From: Roseburia sp. CAG:10041_57
Lineage (GTDB): Bacteria; Bacillota; Clostridia; Lachnospirales; Lachnospiraceae
Direction of reading: 5' to 3'
Length of the DNA: 64,000 bases
Assembly: GCA_001916965.1 (NCBI GenBank)
Contig: MNTL01000002.1
Span: 62,001-126,000, forward strand
Shown here: piece after piece, positions 41,044-49,851 of the stretch
Layout of the letters: each line of letters opens with the position of its first letter
Position numbering within the stretch: the first letter of the stretch is position 1
The notes under the pieces: model-generated
The model's database searches: none
The model's input: only the letters and a program-made list of their open reading frames with translations
What the model was told of the DNA's origin: nothing
Made by a program: the position numbers and the translations under genes

Positions 41044-42657
41044 ATGAAGTGTCCAAAGTGTCAAAGTGAAATTAAGGATAATGCCAAGTTTTGTACCAAA
41101 TGCGGATGTAATCTTGCAGAAGAGCTGGCTAAAATGAAGCCTGCAGCTCCACAGCAGCCTGTACAGCCACAGGTGCAGCAGGATAAGGTATGTGTAAAAT
41201 GTGGTGCGCCCATTAAACCGGGTGCAAGATTCTGTACTAAGTGCGGTACACCGGTAGCACAGCCAGCGCCGGTACAGCCAACAGTAGAAGCGCCCAAGCC
41301 AGCACCAACGCCAGTACAGCCAACTCAAACACCGCAGCCAAAGGCAGCAACGCCGGTTCAACCAGCACCAACACCGCAGCCAAAGGCAGCAACGCCGGTT
41401 CAGCCGGCACCAACACCGCAGCCAAAGGCAGTAACGCCAGTACAGCCAACTCCGGCACCACAGCCAAAGGCAGCAGCACCGGTAAAACCAGCGCCGGCAC
41501 AACCAAAGCCGGCTCCGGCGTCCAACAAGCAGCCTAAGCCAGCCATGCCAAAGGATGACGAGAAGGCAAGTCCGGCTCTGATCATTGTCGTAGTGGTTCT
41601 TGCAGTTCTGGTTATTGCTTCCGGTATCGTATGCTTCTTGGTATGGAATGGCACAATCAGTCTGCCTTTTGGCGGCACAGTAACAGAAGAGACAACAGAT
41701 GAGGAAGAGAGCACAGAAGCTACAACTGAGGCAGAGACAAGCACAGTAGATGTTGATGAGCTTTTTGCAGAGACAGATACACTGGCAGAGACAGGTAAAG
41801 GTCAGATTGCCGTTGATGCAGAGATCGTAGATGGCATGAATAATCTGAATGCAGCAATTCAGGAATATGCATCCAAGGCGGAAGAAGCAGGAGATATCAG
41901 CCTGGCAGTGGACAGAATCAATGATGCGTATGTCGCTTATATTACAGCGATTGTAAGACATAAGGATATGTTAAGTGCATCTACTCTTTCAGGTGCTATC
42001 TATAAGCAGATACTGATTGAGATGGATGATGCGGCAGCATTGGGCGATGACCTGGCTGCTAAGGGATATGAGGTGGATTATTCTTCCCTGACTTCAGCAA
42101 AAGATGAATTTATCAAGTCATATACAGACAAAGTTGTATCTGCATTTGATGAATTCACAAAAGGACAAATGTGGTCAAGAACAGAGTGCTGGAATCTTAT
42201 GTCAGAGACAGCAGACAATATGTTTGATACCACTGATCTGGATAATCCACTCAGACTGCGTTATGCATATGCTCTTTCTTGGTGGATTCAGAAGCAGATC
42301 GAGACTGAGCTGCAGAATGGTACAATTACAGCCAAGGGTGCTGCAATCAAGATTGGCGGCATGATTCAGACAATGGATTACAATCCTATGATGATCGACT
42401 ACTATGTCAATTATATGAATGAAGCAGGTGAGGACTGTACAGAGGTTTCACAGGCTTATGATGATATCGTAAATCAGTTATCACAGACACAGGGATTCGT
42501 TCTGGGACAGGATATTTCACTGGATCATTTCTGGTATTTCAATGATTTCGGTGAGTATTCAGGTGATATGGAGGATGGCTCTACCAATGGTGTAACTCCT
42601 GAGAACCGTCAGTGGATTCGTGACCGCATGGCAAATGTCACATTTGTAACACAGTAG
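41044..42657 (+). CDS. Double zinc-ribbon membrane protein with Pro-rich linker
   Basis: 537 residues. Two zinc ribbons at the N-terminus: Cys3, Cys6, Cys17, Cys20 and Cys50, Cys53, Cys64, Cys67. A Pro/Ala/Gln-rich tract with 14-residue repeats (QPKAATPVQPAPTP) covers 73-165. Membrane helix at 178-200, an acidic Thr/Glu linker, and an extracellular all-helical domain from about 235 to the end (LNAAIQEYASKAEEAG, LRYAYALSWWIQKQ). It copies the layout of the repeat protein and pseudokinase: cytoplasmic module, one helix, acidic linker, extracellular domain. Function unknown. Confidence 0.87.
   Translation: MKCPKCQSEIKDNAKFCTKCGCNLAEELAKMKPAAPQQPVQPQVQQDKVCVKCGAPIKPGARFCTKCGTPVAQPAPVQPTVEAPKPAPTPVQPTQTPQPKAATPVQPAPTPQPKAATPVQPAPTPQPKAVTPVQPTPAPQPKAAAPVKPAPAQPKPAPASNKQPKPAMPKDDEKASPALIIVVVVLAVLVIASGIVCFLVWNGTISLPFGGTVTEETTDEEESTEATTEAETSTVDVDELFAETDTLAETGKGQIAVDAEIVDGMNNLNAAIQEYASKAEEAGDISLAVDRINDAYVAYITAIVRHKDMLSASTLSGAIYKQILIEMDDAAALGDDLAAKGYEVDYSSLTSAKDEFIKSYTDKVVSAFDEFTKGQMWSRTECWNLMSETADNMFDTTDLDNPLRLRYAYALSWWIQKQIETELQNGTITAKGAAIKIGGMIQTMDYNPMMIDYYVNYMNEAGEDCTEVSQAYDDIVNQLSQTQGFVLGQDISLDHFWYFNDFGEYSGDMEDGSTNGVTPENRQWIRDRMANVTFVTQ
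41335..41480 (+). repeat. 42-bp tandem coding repeats (Pro-rich linker)
   Basis: About three and a half 42-bp units in the gene at 41044, encoding QPKAATPVQPAPTP. Adjacent units are nearly identical, so copy number may vary between strains. Confidence 0.8.
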
Positions 42658-42658
42658 T

Positions 42659-43741
42659 ATGAAGAAAAGTAATATAAAGAAGATCATAGTGGTGCTGGCC
42701 TGTGTCCTGCTTGCAGTCATTCTGTCCGGTATCATTATGATCACACGCAGATCAAAGTCACAGGATACAAAAGAAGAGATTACCTTTGAAGAAATATCGA
42801 AGGAGCCTGAATCATCACAGAGTCAGGAAGAAACGACGCAGGAAGAGACGGAAACAATCACATATCCACAGCCGGAGTATGATTTTACCACGGAGGAGGT
42901 TAATGTTGCCATAGAAGGACTTGACAGGGAATATACCTTCGTGTGGGTAAGTGATCTTCACCTTGTCACCGATCATGAAGCCGGAGATGAGAATGGAGAT
43001 GTGCGCCCGGAATATCTGGATGCCATTGAGAAAAGATACGATGAACTGGCTGTTACAGAAGATGGTGTACATGCCGAAGACCTGTGGCCGGAGATTATCA
43101 AATTCATTAACTATGGTGACTATGATGGTGCAATCTTTGGTGGAGATATGATGGATTATTGCAGTAATTCCAATATCAGAATCATCAAGGAAGGGCTTGA
43201 CCAGCTGCATATTCCCTACATGTATGTAAGAGCAGACCATGATTATGGAGTGTACTATGGAGGTGTCTTTTTTACAGAAACGGAAAGTCGTGCCCTGCAT
43301 AAGACCATAGACGGAGATGAGATGTCACACAAATTCTGGGATATGGGGGATTTCATTGTTCTGGGAATAGATAATTCCACGAAAGACATGCCTGAGTATT
43401 ATTATAATATGGTGGCAGATGTATACAGCAGGGGCAAGCCGGTCATTATGGCAACCCATGTCCCATATGAGTCTAAGGTGGATGATTCCCTTGCACAACT
43501 GTCCATGCAGGTACGTAATCAGATTTATTACTGGAGTGCGGACAGTGAGCATTATAAACCAAATGATATTACACAGAAATATCTAAATTTACTATACAGT
43601 GAGGATACGGTGGTGGAGCAGGTATTAGCAGGTCATCTTCATGCTTCATGGGATGGCATGATGACACAGCAGCTTCCGGAGCATATTTTCGGACCGGCAT
43701 TCCAGGGGCATATCGGAATCATACATGTGGTTCCAAAGTAA
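42659..43741 (+). CDS. Membrane-anchored metallophosphoesterase
   Basis: 360 residues, starting 1 base after the previous stop, so translation is probably coupled. N-terminal membrane helix (8-28), Glu/Gln/Thr-rich linker to about 75, then a calcineurin-like phosphoesterase outside the cell: WVSDLHLVTDH (Asp99, His101), FGGDMMDY, a VRADHDYG in place of the usual GNHD, MATHVPYE and LAGHLHASW. All five blocks are present in order, so it should bind two metals, though Asn of GNHD is changed to Asp. Last gene of the surface cluster, before a strong terminator. Confidence 0.88.
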   Translation: MKKSNIKKIIVVLACVLLAVILSGIIMITRRSKSQDTKEEITFEEISKEPESSQSQEETTQEETETITYPQPEYDFTTEEVNVAIEGLDREYTFVWVSDLHLVTDHEAGDENGDVRPEYLDAIEKRYDELAVTEDGVHAEDLWPEIIKFINYGDYDGAIFGGDMMDYCSNSNIRIIKEGLDQLHIPYMYVRADHDYGVYYGGVFFTETESRALHKTIDGDEMSHKFWDMGDFIVLGIDNSTKDMPEYYYNMVADVYSRGKPVIMATHVPYESKVDDSLAQLSMQVRNQIYYWSADSEHYKPNDITQKYLNLLYSEDTVVEQVLAGHLHASWDGMMTQQLPEHIFGPAFQGHIGIIHVVPK

Positions 43742-43750
43742 AATTATCAG

Positions 43751-43775
43751 GGGCATCCGACAGGATGCCCTTTTT
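43751..43775 (+). terminator. Terminator of the surface cluster
   Basis: GGGCATCC (43751-43758) pairs with GGATGCCC (43763-43770) around GACA, then TTTTT. Confidence 0.9.
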
Positions 43776-43899
43776 GTGCGGAATACGCAGGAACCAAGAA
43801 GTGAATTTATTGTGCATGGTGTACAATTTCGGCACGCGTAACTTTATACTTTTAACAAAAATGCATTTGGTACTTGTAATTTGTTCGGCATAATGATAT

Positions 43900-43950
43900 T
43901 ATAATCTTGTAAATCGGAAACGTTACCGATACCGATACCGACAACGTTTT
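43900..43950 (+). promoter_or_regulatory. Sugar-operon -10 box and paired LacI-type operators
   Basis: TATAAT at 43900-43905 (-35 weak). Two AACGTT-centred sites follow, GGAAACGTTACC (43917-43928) and GACAACGTTTTC (43940-43951), 24 bp apart, with CCGATA-type repeats between. CG-centred palindromes are typical of LacI-family sites; the regulator is likely the gene at 48768. Confidence 0.7.
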
Positions 43951-43989
43951 CACAAGGGGTTCAACACTAAGAAGGAAAGAGGTATTTTT

Positions 43990-45405
43990 ATGAGAAAGAA
44001 ATTATTAAGTGCATTACTCGGAACCACAATGGTTGTATCAATGCTTGCAGGATGTGGAAGCAGCGCAGAGACAAGTACAACACAGACAACAGCAGATCAG
44101 AAGGAAACAACTGCAGCTGCAACAGAAGCAGCATCTACGGAAGCAGCATCCACAGAGGCAGCTGCTGCAGAGTCAACAGGAACAGGTAAGGTATATTATT
44201 TGAACTTCAAGCCTGAGCAGGCAGATGACTGGAAGAACCTTGCAGCGAAATATACAGAGGAGACAGGAGTACAGGTAGATGTAGAGACAGCAGCTTCCGG
44301 TACTTATGAATCTACATTAAAGTCAGAGATTGCCAAGACAGACGCACCTACACTTTTCCAGGTAAATGGTCCGGTAGGTCTGGCAACATGGAAGGATTAT
44401 TGCTATGATCTGTCAGGTTCTGATGTATATGGACAGCTGAAGAGTGATGACTTCGCATTAAAGGATGGCGATGCTACACTTGGTATTGCATACGTAACTG
44501 AGACTTATGGCATCATCTACAATGCAGATATCTTAAATGATTACTTTACTAAGGATTATGCAGTAGTTAAGAGCGTGGATGAGATTAATTCCTTTGATAA
44601 GTTAAAGGCAGTAGCAGACAGCATTCAGGAGAATAAGGATGATCTTGGAGTAAAGGGTGCTTTCACTTCAGCAGGTATGGATTCAAGCTCCGACTGGAGA
44701 TTCAAGACACATCTTGCAAACCTTCCTATCTACTATGAATACAAGGCAGACGGCATCAGCTCTACAGATGCAATCAAGGGTACATATCTTGACAACTACA
44801 AGGCTATCTGGGATTTATATATTACAGATTCCACCTGTGCACCTTCAGTACTTTCCAGCAAGACCGGCGAAGATGCAACAGCAGAGTTTGCTCTCGGTGA
44901 AGCAGTATTCTATCAGAATGGTACATGGGCATACTCAGATCTGAGCAGCAACGGTATGTCTGATGAGTCCCTTGGAATGCTTCCTATCTACATCGGTGCA
45001 GAAGGTGAAGAGAATCAGGGTCTTTGTACAGGTAGTGAGAACTACTGGTGTGTAAACAAGAATGCAGCTCCTGAAGATATTCAGGCAACACTGGATTTCC
45101 TCAACTGGGTAGTAACATCTGACGAAGGCTGCAATGCACTTTCACAGGATATGGGATTTGTTTGCCCATTCAAGGCATTTGACAACTATCCTGCAACCAA
45201 CCCTCTGATCAACATTGCAAATGACTATGTATCTGCAGGCAAGACTTCTGTAGCATGGACATTTACAACAATGCCTTCTGAAGAGTGGAAGAACGGTGTG
45301 GGCAGTGCATTGTTAGAGTATGCCCAGGGTACAGGCGACTGGGACGCAGTTGTAACAGCATTCGTTGACGGATGGGCAACTGAGTACGCAGCAGCTAACA
45401 ACTAA
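43990..45405 (+). CDS. Sugar ABC transporter substrate-binding lipoprotein
   Basis: 471 residues. Signal peptide with lipobox LAGC (Cys22), Thr/Ala/Glu-rich linker of about 45 residues with repeated EAAST, then a family 1 solute-binding fold: GKVYYLNFKPEQADDWKNLA, PTLFQVNGPVG, FALGEAVFYQNGTWAY and MGFVCPFKAFDNYP. Such proteins bind maltodextrins or other oligosaccharides. Permeases, malQ and a LacI regulator follow, so starch- or maltose-derived sugars are likely. GGAAAGAGG precedes the ATG. Expressed from the promoter with LacI-type sites at 43900. Confidence 0.93.
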   Translation: MRKKLLSALLGTTMVVSMLAGCGSSAETSTTQTTADQKETTAAATEAASTEAASTEAAAAESTGTGKVYYLNFKPEQADDWKNLAAKYTEETGVQVDVETAASGTYESTLKSEIAKTDAPTLFQVNGPVGLATWKDYCYDLSGSDVYGQLKSDDFALKDGDATLGIAYVTETYGIIYNADILNDYFTKDYAVVKSVDEINSFDKLKAVADSIQENKDDLGVKGAFTSAGMDSSSDWRFKTHLANLPIYYEYKADGISSTDAIKGTYLDNYKAIWDLYITDSTCAPSVLSSKTGEDATAEFALGEAVFYQNGTWAYSDLSSNGMSDESLGMLPIYIGAEGEENQGLCTGSENYWCVNKNAAPEDIQATLDFLNWVVTSDEGCNALSQDMGFVCPFKAFDNYPATNPLINIANDYVSAGKTSVAWTFTTMPSEEWKNGVGSALLEYAQGTGDWDAVVTAFVDGWATEYAAANN

Positions 45406-45462
45406 GCAGCGGGCATTAACACAGAGTGACCATGAATGTATGTAATGCATTCATGCTGGCAG

Positions 45463-45498
45463 GAAGTGGGCAGCGGATACTTACTGTCCACTTCTTTT
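45463..45498 (+). terminator. Attenuating hairpin between binding protein and permeases
   Basis: GAAGTGGGCAG (45463-45473) pairs with CTGTCCACTTC (45484-45494), one mismatch, then TTTT. A smaller CATGAATG/CATTCATG hairpin lies upstream. It probably keeps permease levels below that of the binding protein. Confidence 0.65.
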
Positions 45499-45536
45499 CA
45501 ATGTATGGCAGATACCAGAAAGGCATGGGGATTATT

Positions 45537-46379
45537 ATGGAGAAAGCGATTAAAAAATATTTTCCTATCTTCGCATTACCGACATTTGCGGCATTCACGA
45601 TAGGATTTATCATTCCATTCGTATTAGGGGTTTATTTATCCTTCTGTGAATTTACGACTGTTACGGATGCTACCTTTGTAGGATTCAAGAATTATATCAG
45701 AATATGGGGCGATGCTACATTTACCCACGCTCTTTGGTATACTTCACTTTTTACTGTAGTATCAGTGATCACAATTAACGTACTGGCTTTTGCAGTAGCA
45801 ATGTTACTGACCAAAGGCATCAAAGGTACTAACATATTCAGAACCGTATTCTTTATGCCGAATCTGATCGGAGGAATCATCCTTGGATATATCTGGCAGT
45901 TGATACTGAACGGTATTTTATTACATTTTGAGAGAACACTTACTTATAATTCCGCTTATGGATTCTGGGGACTGGTTATCCTGATGAACTGGCAGCAGAT
46001 TGGATATATGATGATCATTTACATTGCAGGTATCCAGAATATTCCCGGAGAATTGATTGAAGCCGCTAAAATTGACGGCGCTAATAACAGACAATTACTG
46101 AGATACGTGACATTACCTATGGTCATGCCGTCCATTACGATATGTTCCTTCCTGACATTAACCAATTCCTTTAAATTATATGACCAGAACCTGGCACTGA
46201 CAGCCGGTGAGCCGTCTAATAAATCAGAAATGCTTGCTTTGAATATTTATAATACTTTCTACGGCAGAGCCGGCTGGGAAGGTGTCGGTCAGGCAAAGGC
46301 AGTTATATTCTTCCTGGCAGTCGCATTGATTGCAATTGTCCAGCTTAGAATGACCAGAAGCAAGGAGGTGCAGGCATAA
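45537..46379 (+). CDS. Sugar ABC transporter permease (MalF type)
   Basis: 280 residues from the ATG at 45537 (GGGG 6 bases upstream); a frame extending to 45426 would run through the hairpin region and is rejected. Six membrane helices, with the EAA loop LIEAAKIDGANNRQLLRYVTLP that docks on the ATPase. Pairs with the next gene, which overlaps by one base. No ATPase gene is present; a shared MsmX-like ATPase elsewhere probably serves. Confidence 0.93.
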   Translation: MEKAIKKYFPIFALPTFAAFTIGFIIPFVLGVYLSFCEFTTVTDATFVGFKNYIRIWGDATFTHALWYTSLFTVVSVITINVLAFAVAMLLTKGIKGTNIFRTVFFMPNLIGGIILGYIWQLILNGILLHFERTLTYNSAYGFWGLVILMNWQQIGYMMIIYIAGIQNIPGELIEAAKIDGANNRQLLRYVTLPMVMPSITICSFLTLTNSFKLYDQNLALTAGEPSNKSEMLALNIYNTFYGRAGWEGVGQAKAVIFFLAVALIAIVQLRMTRSKEVQA

Positions 46380-47221
46380 TGAGTACAGTTAGAAAAGCAA
46401 AGCATGGCTGGCTGCTTACATTGTTTTTTTCCCTTTTATCAATTGTATATGTCATGCCTATTATTATAGTATTGATGAATTCCTTTAAGAAAAAGATTTT
46501 CATCAGCAACCGTCCATTCTCACTCCCGGATGCGAAATCCTTCGTAGGATTGGAGAACTATGCAAGTGGTATGCAGAAGATAGATTTCCTGCATTCCTTT
46601 GCCTATTCACTGTTTATTACGGTAGGTTCTGTAGCAGTTATCATTCTGTGTACTTCCATGTGTGCATGGTATATCACCAGAGTAAAAAGTAAAATAACAT
46701 CTGGTATGTATTACCTTTTTGCATTTTCCATGATTGTACCTTTTCAGATGGTAATGTTTACTTTATCCAAAATCGCTGATATACTACATTTAGGAAATCC
46801 TGTAGGAATCATCATTGTATATCTGGGATTTGGTGCAGGCCTTGCAGTATTTATGTTCTGCGGTTTCGTGAAGTCTATTCCACTGGAAATCGAAGAATCT
46901 GCCATGATTGATGGATGTAATCCATTACAGACATATTTTAAGATTGTATTCCCTGTCATGAAGCCGACAGCTATTTCCGTTGCCATACTGGAGGCTATGT
47001 GGGTATGGAATGACTACCTGCTGCCATATCTGGTATTGGATATCAAGAAATATAAGACAATCCCTATTGCAATCCAGTATCTGAAGGGTGGTTATGGCGC
47101 TATTGATATGGGCGCCATGATGGCAATGATCGTATTGGCAATCATTCCAATCATCATATTCTATATTGCGTGCCAGAAGCACATCATTGAGGGTGTAGTA
47201 GCTGGTGCGGTCAAGGGTTAA
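46379..47221 (+). CDS. Sugar ABC transporter permease (MalG type)
   Basis: 280 residues, six membrane helices, EAA loop LEIEESAMIDGCNPLQTYFK then IVFPVMKP. The MIVPFQMVMFTLSKIADILH segment is typical of carbohydrate MalG-like subunits. It starts in the stop codon of the MalF-type gene. Together they form the channel for the binding protein at 43990. Confidence 0.93.
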   Translation: MSTVRKAKHGWLLTLFFSLLSIVYVMPIIIVLMNSFKKKIFISNRPFSLPDAKSFVGLENYASGMQKIDFLHSFAYSLFITVGSVAVIILCTSMCAWYITRVKSKITSGMYYLFAFSMIVPFQMVMFTLSKIADILHLGNPVGIIIVYLGFGAGLAVFMFCGFVKSIPLEIEESAMIDGCNPLQTYFKIVFPVMKPTAISVAILEAMWVWNDYLLPYLVLDIKKYKTIPIAIQYLKGGYGAIDMGAMMAMIVLAIIPIIIFYIACQKHIIEGVVAGAVKG

Positions 47222-47260
47222 GTCCTTTGTGTACCGATAAGTTTTAAAGGAGATAAAAAG

Positions 47261-48751
47261 ATGAGAAAATGTGGTGTATTGATGCCGGTAGCAAGTCTGC
47301 CAAGCAGATTTGGAATTGGTGGCTTTTCCAAGGAAGCATATGACTTTGTAGATTTTTTGGAACAGGGAGGACAGTCTCTGTGGCAGATCCTGCCACTGGG
47401 GCCGACGGGATATGGAGACTCTCCTTACCAGTCCTTCTCGACCTTTGCAGGCAATCCTTATTATATCAGTCTGGATGCCCTGATTGAAGACGGGTTATTG
47501 ACAGAAGAGGAGTGCGAAGCTGCTGATTATGGTGATAATCCGGACTATATCAACTATGAGAAAATCTACAATACCCGTTTTGCACTGCTTCGTAAGGCTT
47601 TTGCCGGGGCTGATGTGGATCAGGATGAGAAGTATCAGAAATTTGTTGCTGACAATGCTGCATGGCTAAAAGACTATGCGATGTATATGGCAATCAAGGA
47701 TTCCCTGGGTGGAATTGCATGGATTGAGTGGGATGAGGATATCAGACTCAGAAGACCTTCTGCAATGGCACATTATGAAGAGCTGTTAAAAGATGATATT
47801 GCTTTTTACAGCTATCTTCAGTATCTGTTCGCAACACAGTGGGCACAGCTGAAGGCATATGCCAATAAGAAGGGTATTCAGATCATTGGTGATATTCCCA
47901 TCTATGTTGCTTTTGACAGTGCTGATACCTGGGCAAATCCTGAACTGTTCCAGTTGGATGAGGAGAATATTCCTACAGCAGTAGCAGGATGCCCACCGGA
48001 TGCTTTCTCTGCAACAGGCCAGTTATGGGGTAATCCGCTGTATCGCTGGGATTATCATGAAAAGACAGGTTTTGCATGGTGGATCCGCAGACTTGAATAT
48101 TGTTTCACAATTTATGATGTAGTAAGAATTGACCATTTCAGGGGCTTTGATGAATACTGGGCTATCCCTTATGGTGATCCGACAGCAGAGTTTGGACGTT
48201 GGGAGAAGGGACCAGGTTATGCACTCTTTGCAGCCATGAAGAAGGCACTGGGCAACCGTGAAGTTATTGCAGAAGATCTGGGATTCCTCACACCAAGCGT
48301 TCTCAAGCTTGTGAAGAAGTCAGGATATCCCGGAATGAAGGTATTACAGTTTGCCTTTGATTCCAGGGAAGAAAGTGACTATCTGCCACATAATTATACA
48401 AAGAATTGTGTTGTATACACAGGCACACACGATAATGATACAGTAATGGGATGGATTCCTGCCATGAGCAGAAAGGACTTGGCTTTTGCCAAGAAATACA
48501 TAGGAGTAAAGAGAACTTCTGATATCTGCAGCAGCCTGATCCGTATGGCATATGCCAGCGTTGCGGATACAGCGATCATCCCAATCCAGGATTATCTGGA
48601 GCTTGGCAGCGAAGCCAGGATTAATACGCCATCCACTCTGGGCGGCAACTGGGAGTGGCGTATGGATTCTTCTGACTGTACACCACAGCTTGCAGCCAGA
48701 ATGCTTGAATTGGCACAGGTTTATGGTAGAATTGTAAAGAAGAAAAAATAA
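47261..48751 (+). CDS. malQ: 4-alpha-glucanotransferase (amylomaltase)
   Basis: 496 residues, GH77. Conserved motifs: QSLWQILPLGPTGYGDSPYQ near the start, GDIPIYVAFDSADTWANPE, the nucleophile Asp in VRIDHFRGFDEYW, the acid/base Glu in VIAEDLGFLTP, and the stabilising Asp in TGTHDNDTVMGW. It moves glucan chains between maltodextrins and releases glucose. AAAGGAG precedes the ATG. Cytosolic partner of the importer just upstream. Confidence 0.96.
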   Translation: MRKCGVLMPVASLPSRFGIGGFSKEAYDFVDFLEQGGQSLWQILPLGPTGYGDSPYQSFSTFAGNPYYISLDALIEDGLLTEEECEAADYGDNPDYINYEKIYNTRFALLRKAFAGADVDQDEKYQKFVADNAAWLKDYAMYMAIKDSLGGIAWIEWDEDIRLRRPSAMAHYEELLKDDIAFYSYLQYLFATQWAQLKAYANKKGIQIIGDIPIYVAFDSADTWANPELFQLDEENIPTAVAGCPPDAFSATGQLWGNPLYRWDYHEKTGFAWWIRRLEYCFTIYDVVRIDHFRGFDEYWAIPYGDPTAEFGRWEKGPGYALFAAMKKALGNREVIAEDLGFLTPSVLKLVKKSGYPGMKVLQFAFDSREESDYLPHNYTKNCVVYTGTHDNDTVMGWIPAMSRKDLAFAKKYIGVKRTSDICSSLIRMAYASVADTAIIPIQDYLELGSEARINTPSTLGGNWEWRMDSSDCTPQLAARMLELAQVYGRIVKKKK

Positions 48752-48767
48752 CTAAGAGGTGAAAGAT

Positions 48768-49799
48768 GTGTTTGAACCGACTATAAAGGATATTGCTAAA
48801 ATATGTGGAGTCGGCGTCAGTACTGTATCCCGTGCAATCAATAATCACCCGGATATCAATCCTGAAACCAAAGAGAAAATCATGAATACCATTAAGGAAT
48901 ATGGTTACGTGCCTAATAACAGCGCACGTAACCTCAAGCGTGTGGACGCCAAGGCAATTGCAGTGCTTGTCAAAGGTATTGCCAATCCATTCTTCACCAA
49001 TATGATTAAGATAATTGAGGAAGAATGTAAGAAGAAGCACTATTCCATGGAGCTGCAGCATATTGAATTTGATGAAGATGAAGTAGATGTGGCGCAGAAA
49101 ATCGTAAAGGAAAAGAGACTTCGCGGCATTATCTTTCTGGGTGGTTTATTCTCCCATTCAGAAGAGAAGTTAAAGAAGCTCAATGTGCCTTTTGTATTCA
49201 GTACAGCCGGTTCTATACCGGAGAATATCAGTAAGAACCAGTATTCTAATATCGGTGTAGACGACTATAAGGAAAGTATGAAGATGGTAGACTACCTGAT
49301 CAGTCTGGGGCATAGAAGAATCGCAATTGTTGTGGCAGAGCCATACGAGAAGAGTATCGGCCAGCTGCGTCTGGAAGGATATATAGATTCTTTGAAGAAG
49401 CATGGCATACAGCCTGATCCGGCGCTGGTCATCCAGACGGAAAATGGAATCGGACATTTTTCTATGGAGAATGGATATCGTACAACGAAGCGGTTAATGG
49501 AATCCGGAGTGGATTTCACGGCTTTGTATGCAGTATCAGATTCCATTGCTATTGGTTCTGTCAGGGCACTGCTTGAGTCAGGCAGACAGGTGCCACAGGA
49601 TGTTTCAGTGGCCGGGTATGATGGCATTGAGGTGTCAGGATACATATCTCCGAGCCTTACGACGATCAGACAGCCGGTAGAAGAGATTGCCAAGGCTACG
49701 GTCAAGCTATTATTTGATATTATAGCCGGGAAGAAGGACCACCAGCACATTACCTATGAAGCAGAACTGCTGGAGCGGGAATCCACGCAAAGAATATAA
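48768..49799 (+). CDS. LacI-family regulator of the maltodextrin genes
   Basis: 343 residues from a GTG at 48768 with AAGAGGTG about 6 bases upstream; another GTG at 48759 overlaps that ribosome site. Helix-turn-helix TIKDIAKICGVGVSTVSRAI and hinge NNSARNLKR, then a periplasmic-binding-like effector domain (VSVAGYDGIEVSGYISPSLTTI, RQPVEEIAKATV). It probably binds the AACGTT-centred sites at 43917-43951 and is relieved by a sugar. Last gene of the unit; a perfect bidirectional terminator follows. Confidence 0.93.
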   Translation: MFEPTIKDIAKICGVGVSTVSRAINNHPDINPETKEKIMNTIKEYGYVPNNSARNLKRVDAKAIAVLVKGIANPFFTNMIKIIEEECKKKHYSMELQHIEFDEDEVDVAQKIVKEKRLRGIIFLGGLFSHSEEKLKKLNVPFVFSTAGSIPENISKNQYSNIGVDDYKESMKMVDYLISLGHRRIAIVVAEPYEKSIGQLRLEGYIDSLKKHGIQPDPALVIQTENGIGHFSMENGYRTTKRLMESGVDFTALYAVSDSIAIGSVRALLESGRQVPQDVSVAGYDGIEVSGYISPSLTTIRQPVEEIAKATVKLLFDIIAGKKDHQHITYEAELLERESTQRI

Positions 49800-49800
49800 G

Positions 49801-49848
49801 AAATCCCCCTGTTGATGGAGGCTTTTGTCCACATCAACAGGGGGATTT
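49801..49848. terminator. Bidirectional terminator
   Basis: AAATCCCCCTGTTGATG (49801-49817) and CATCAACAGGGGGATTT (49832-49848) pair perfectly over 17 bp between convergent genes, with A runs and T runs on the sides. Confidence 0.92.
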
Positions 49849-49851
49849 GTT

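Noticed and set aside
40966..41961. Long reverse-strand frame opposite the double zinc-ribbon gene
   Set aside because: Its Cys/Trp/Arg-rich sequence is the antisense of the Pro-rich repeats; no ribosome site or family pattern.
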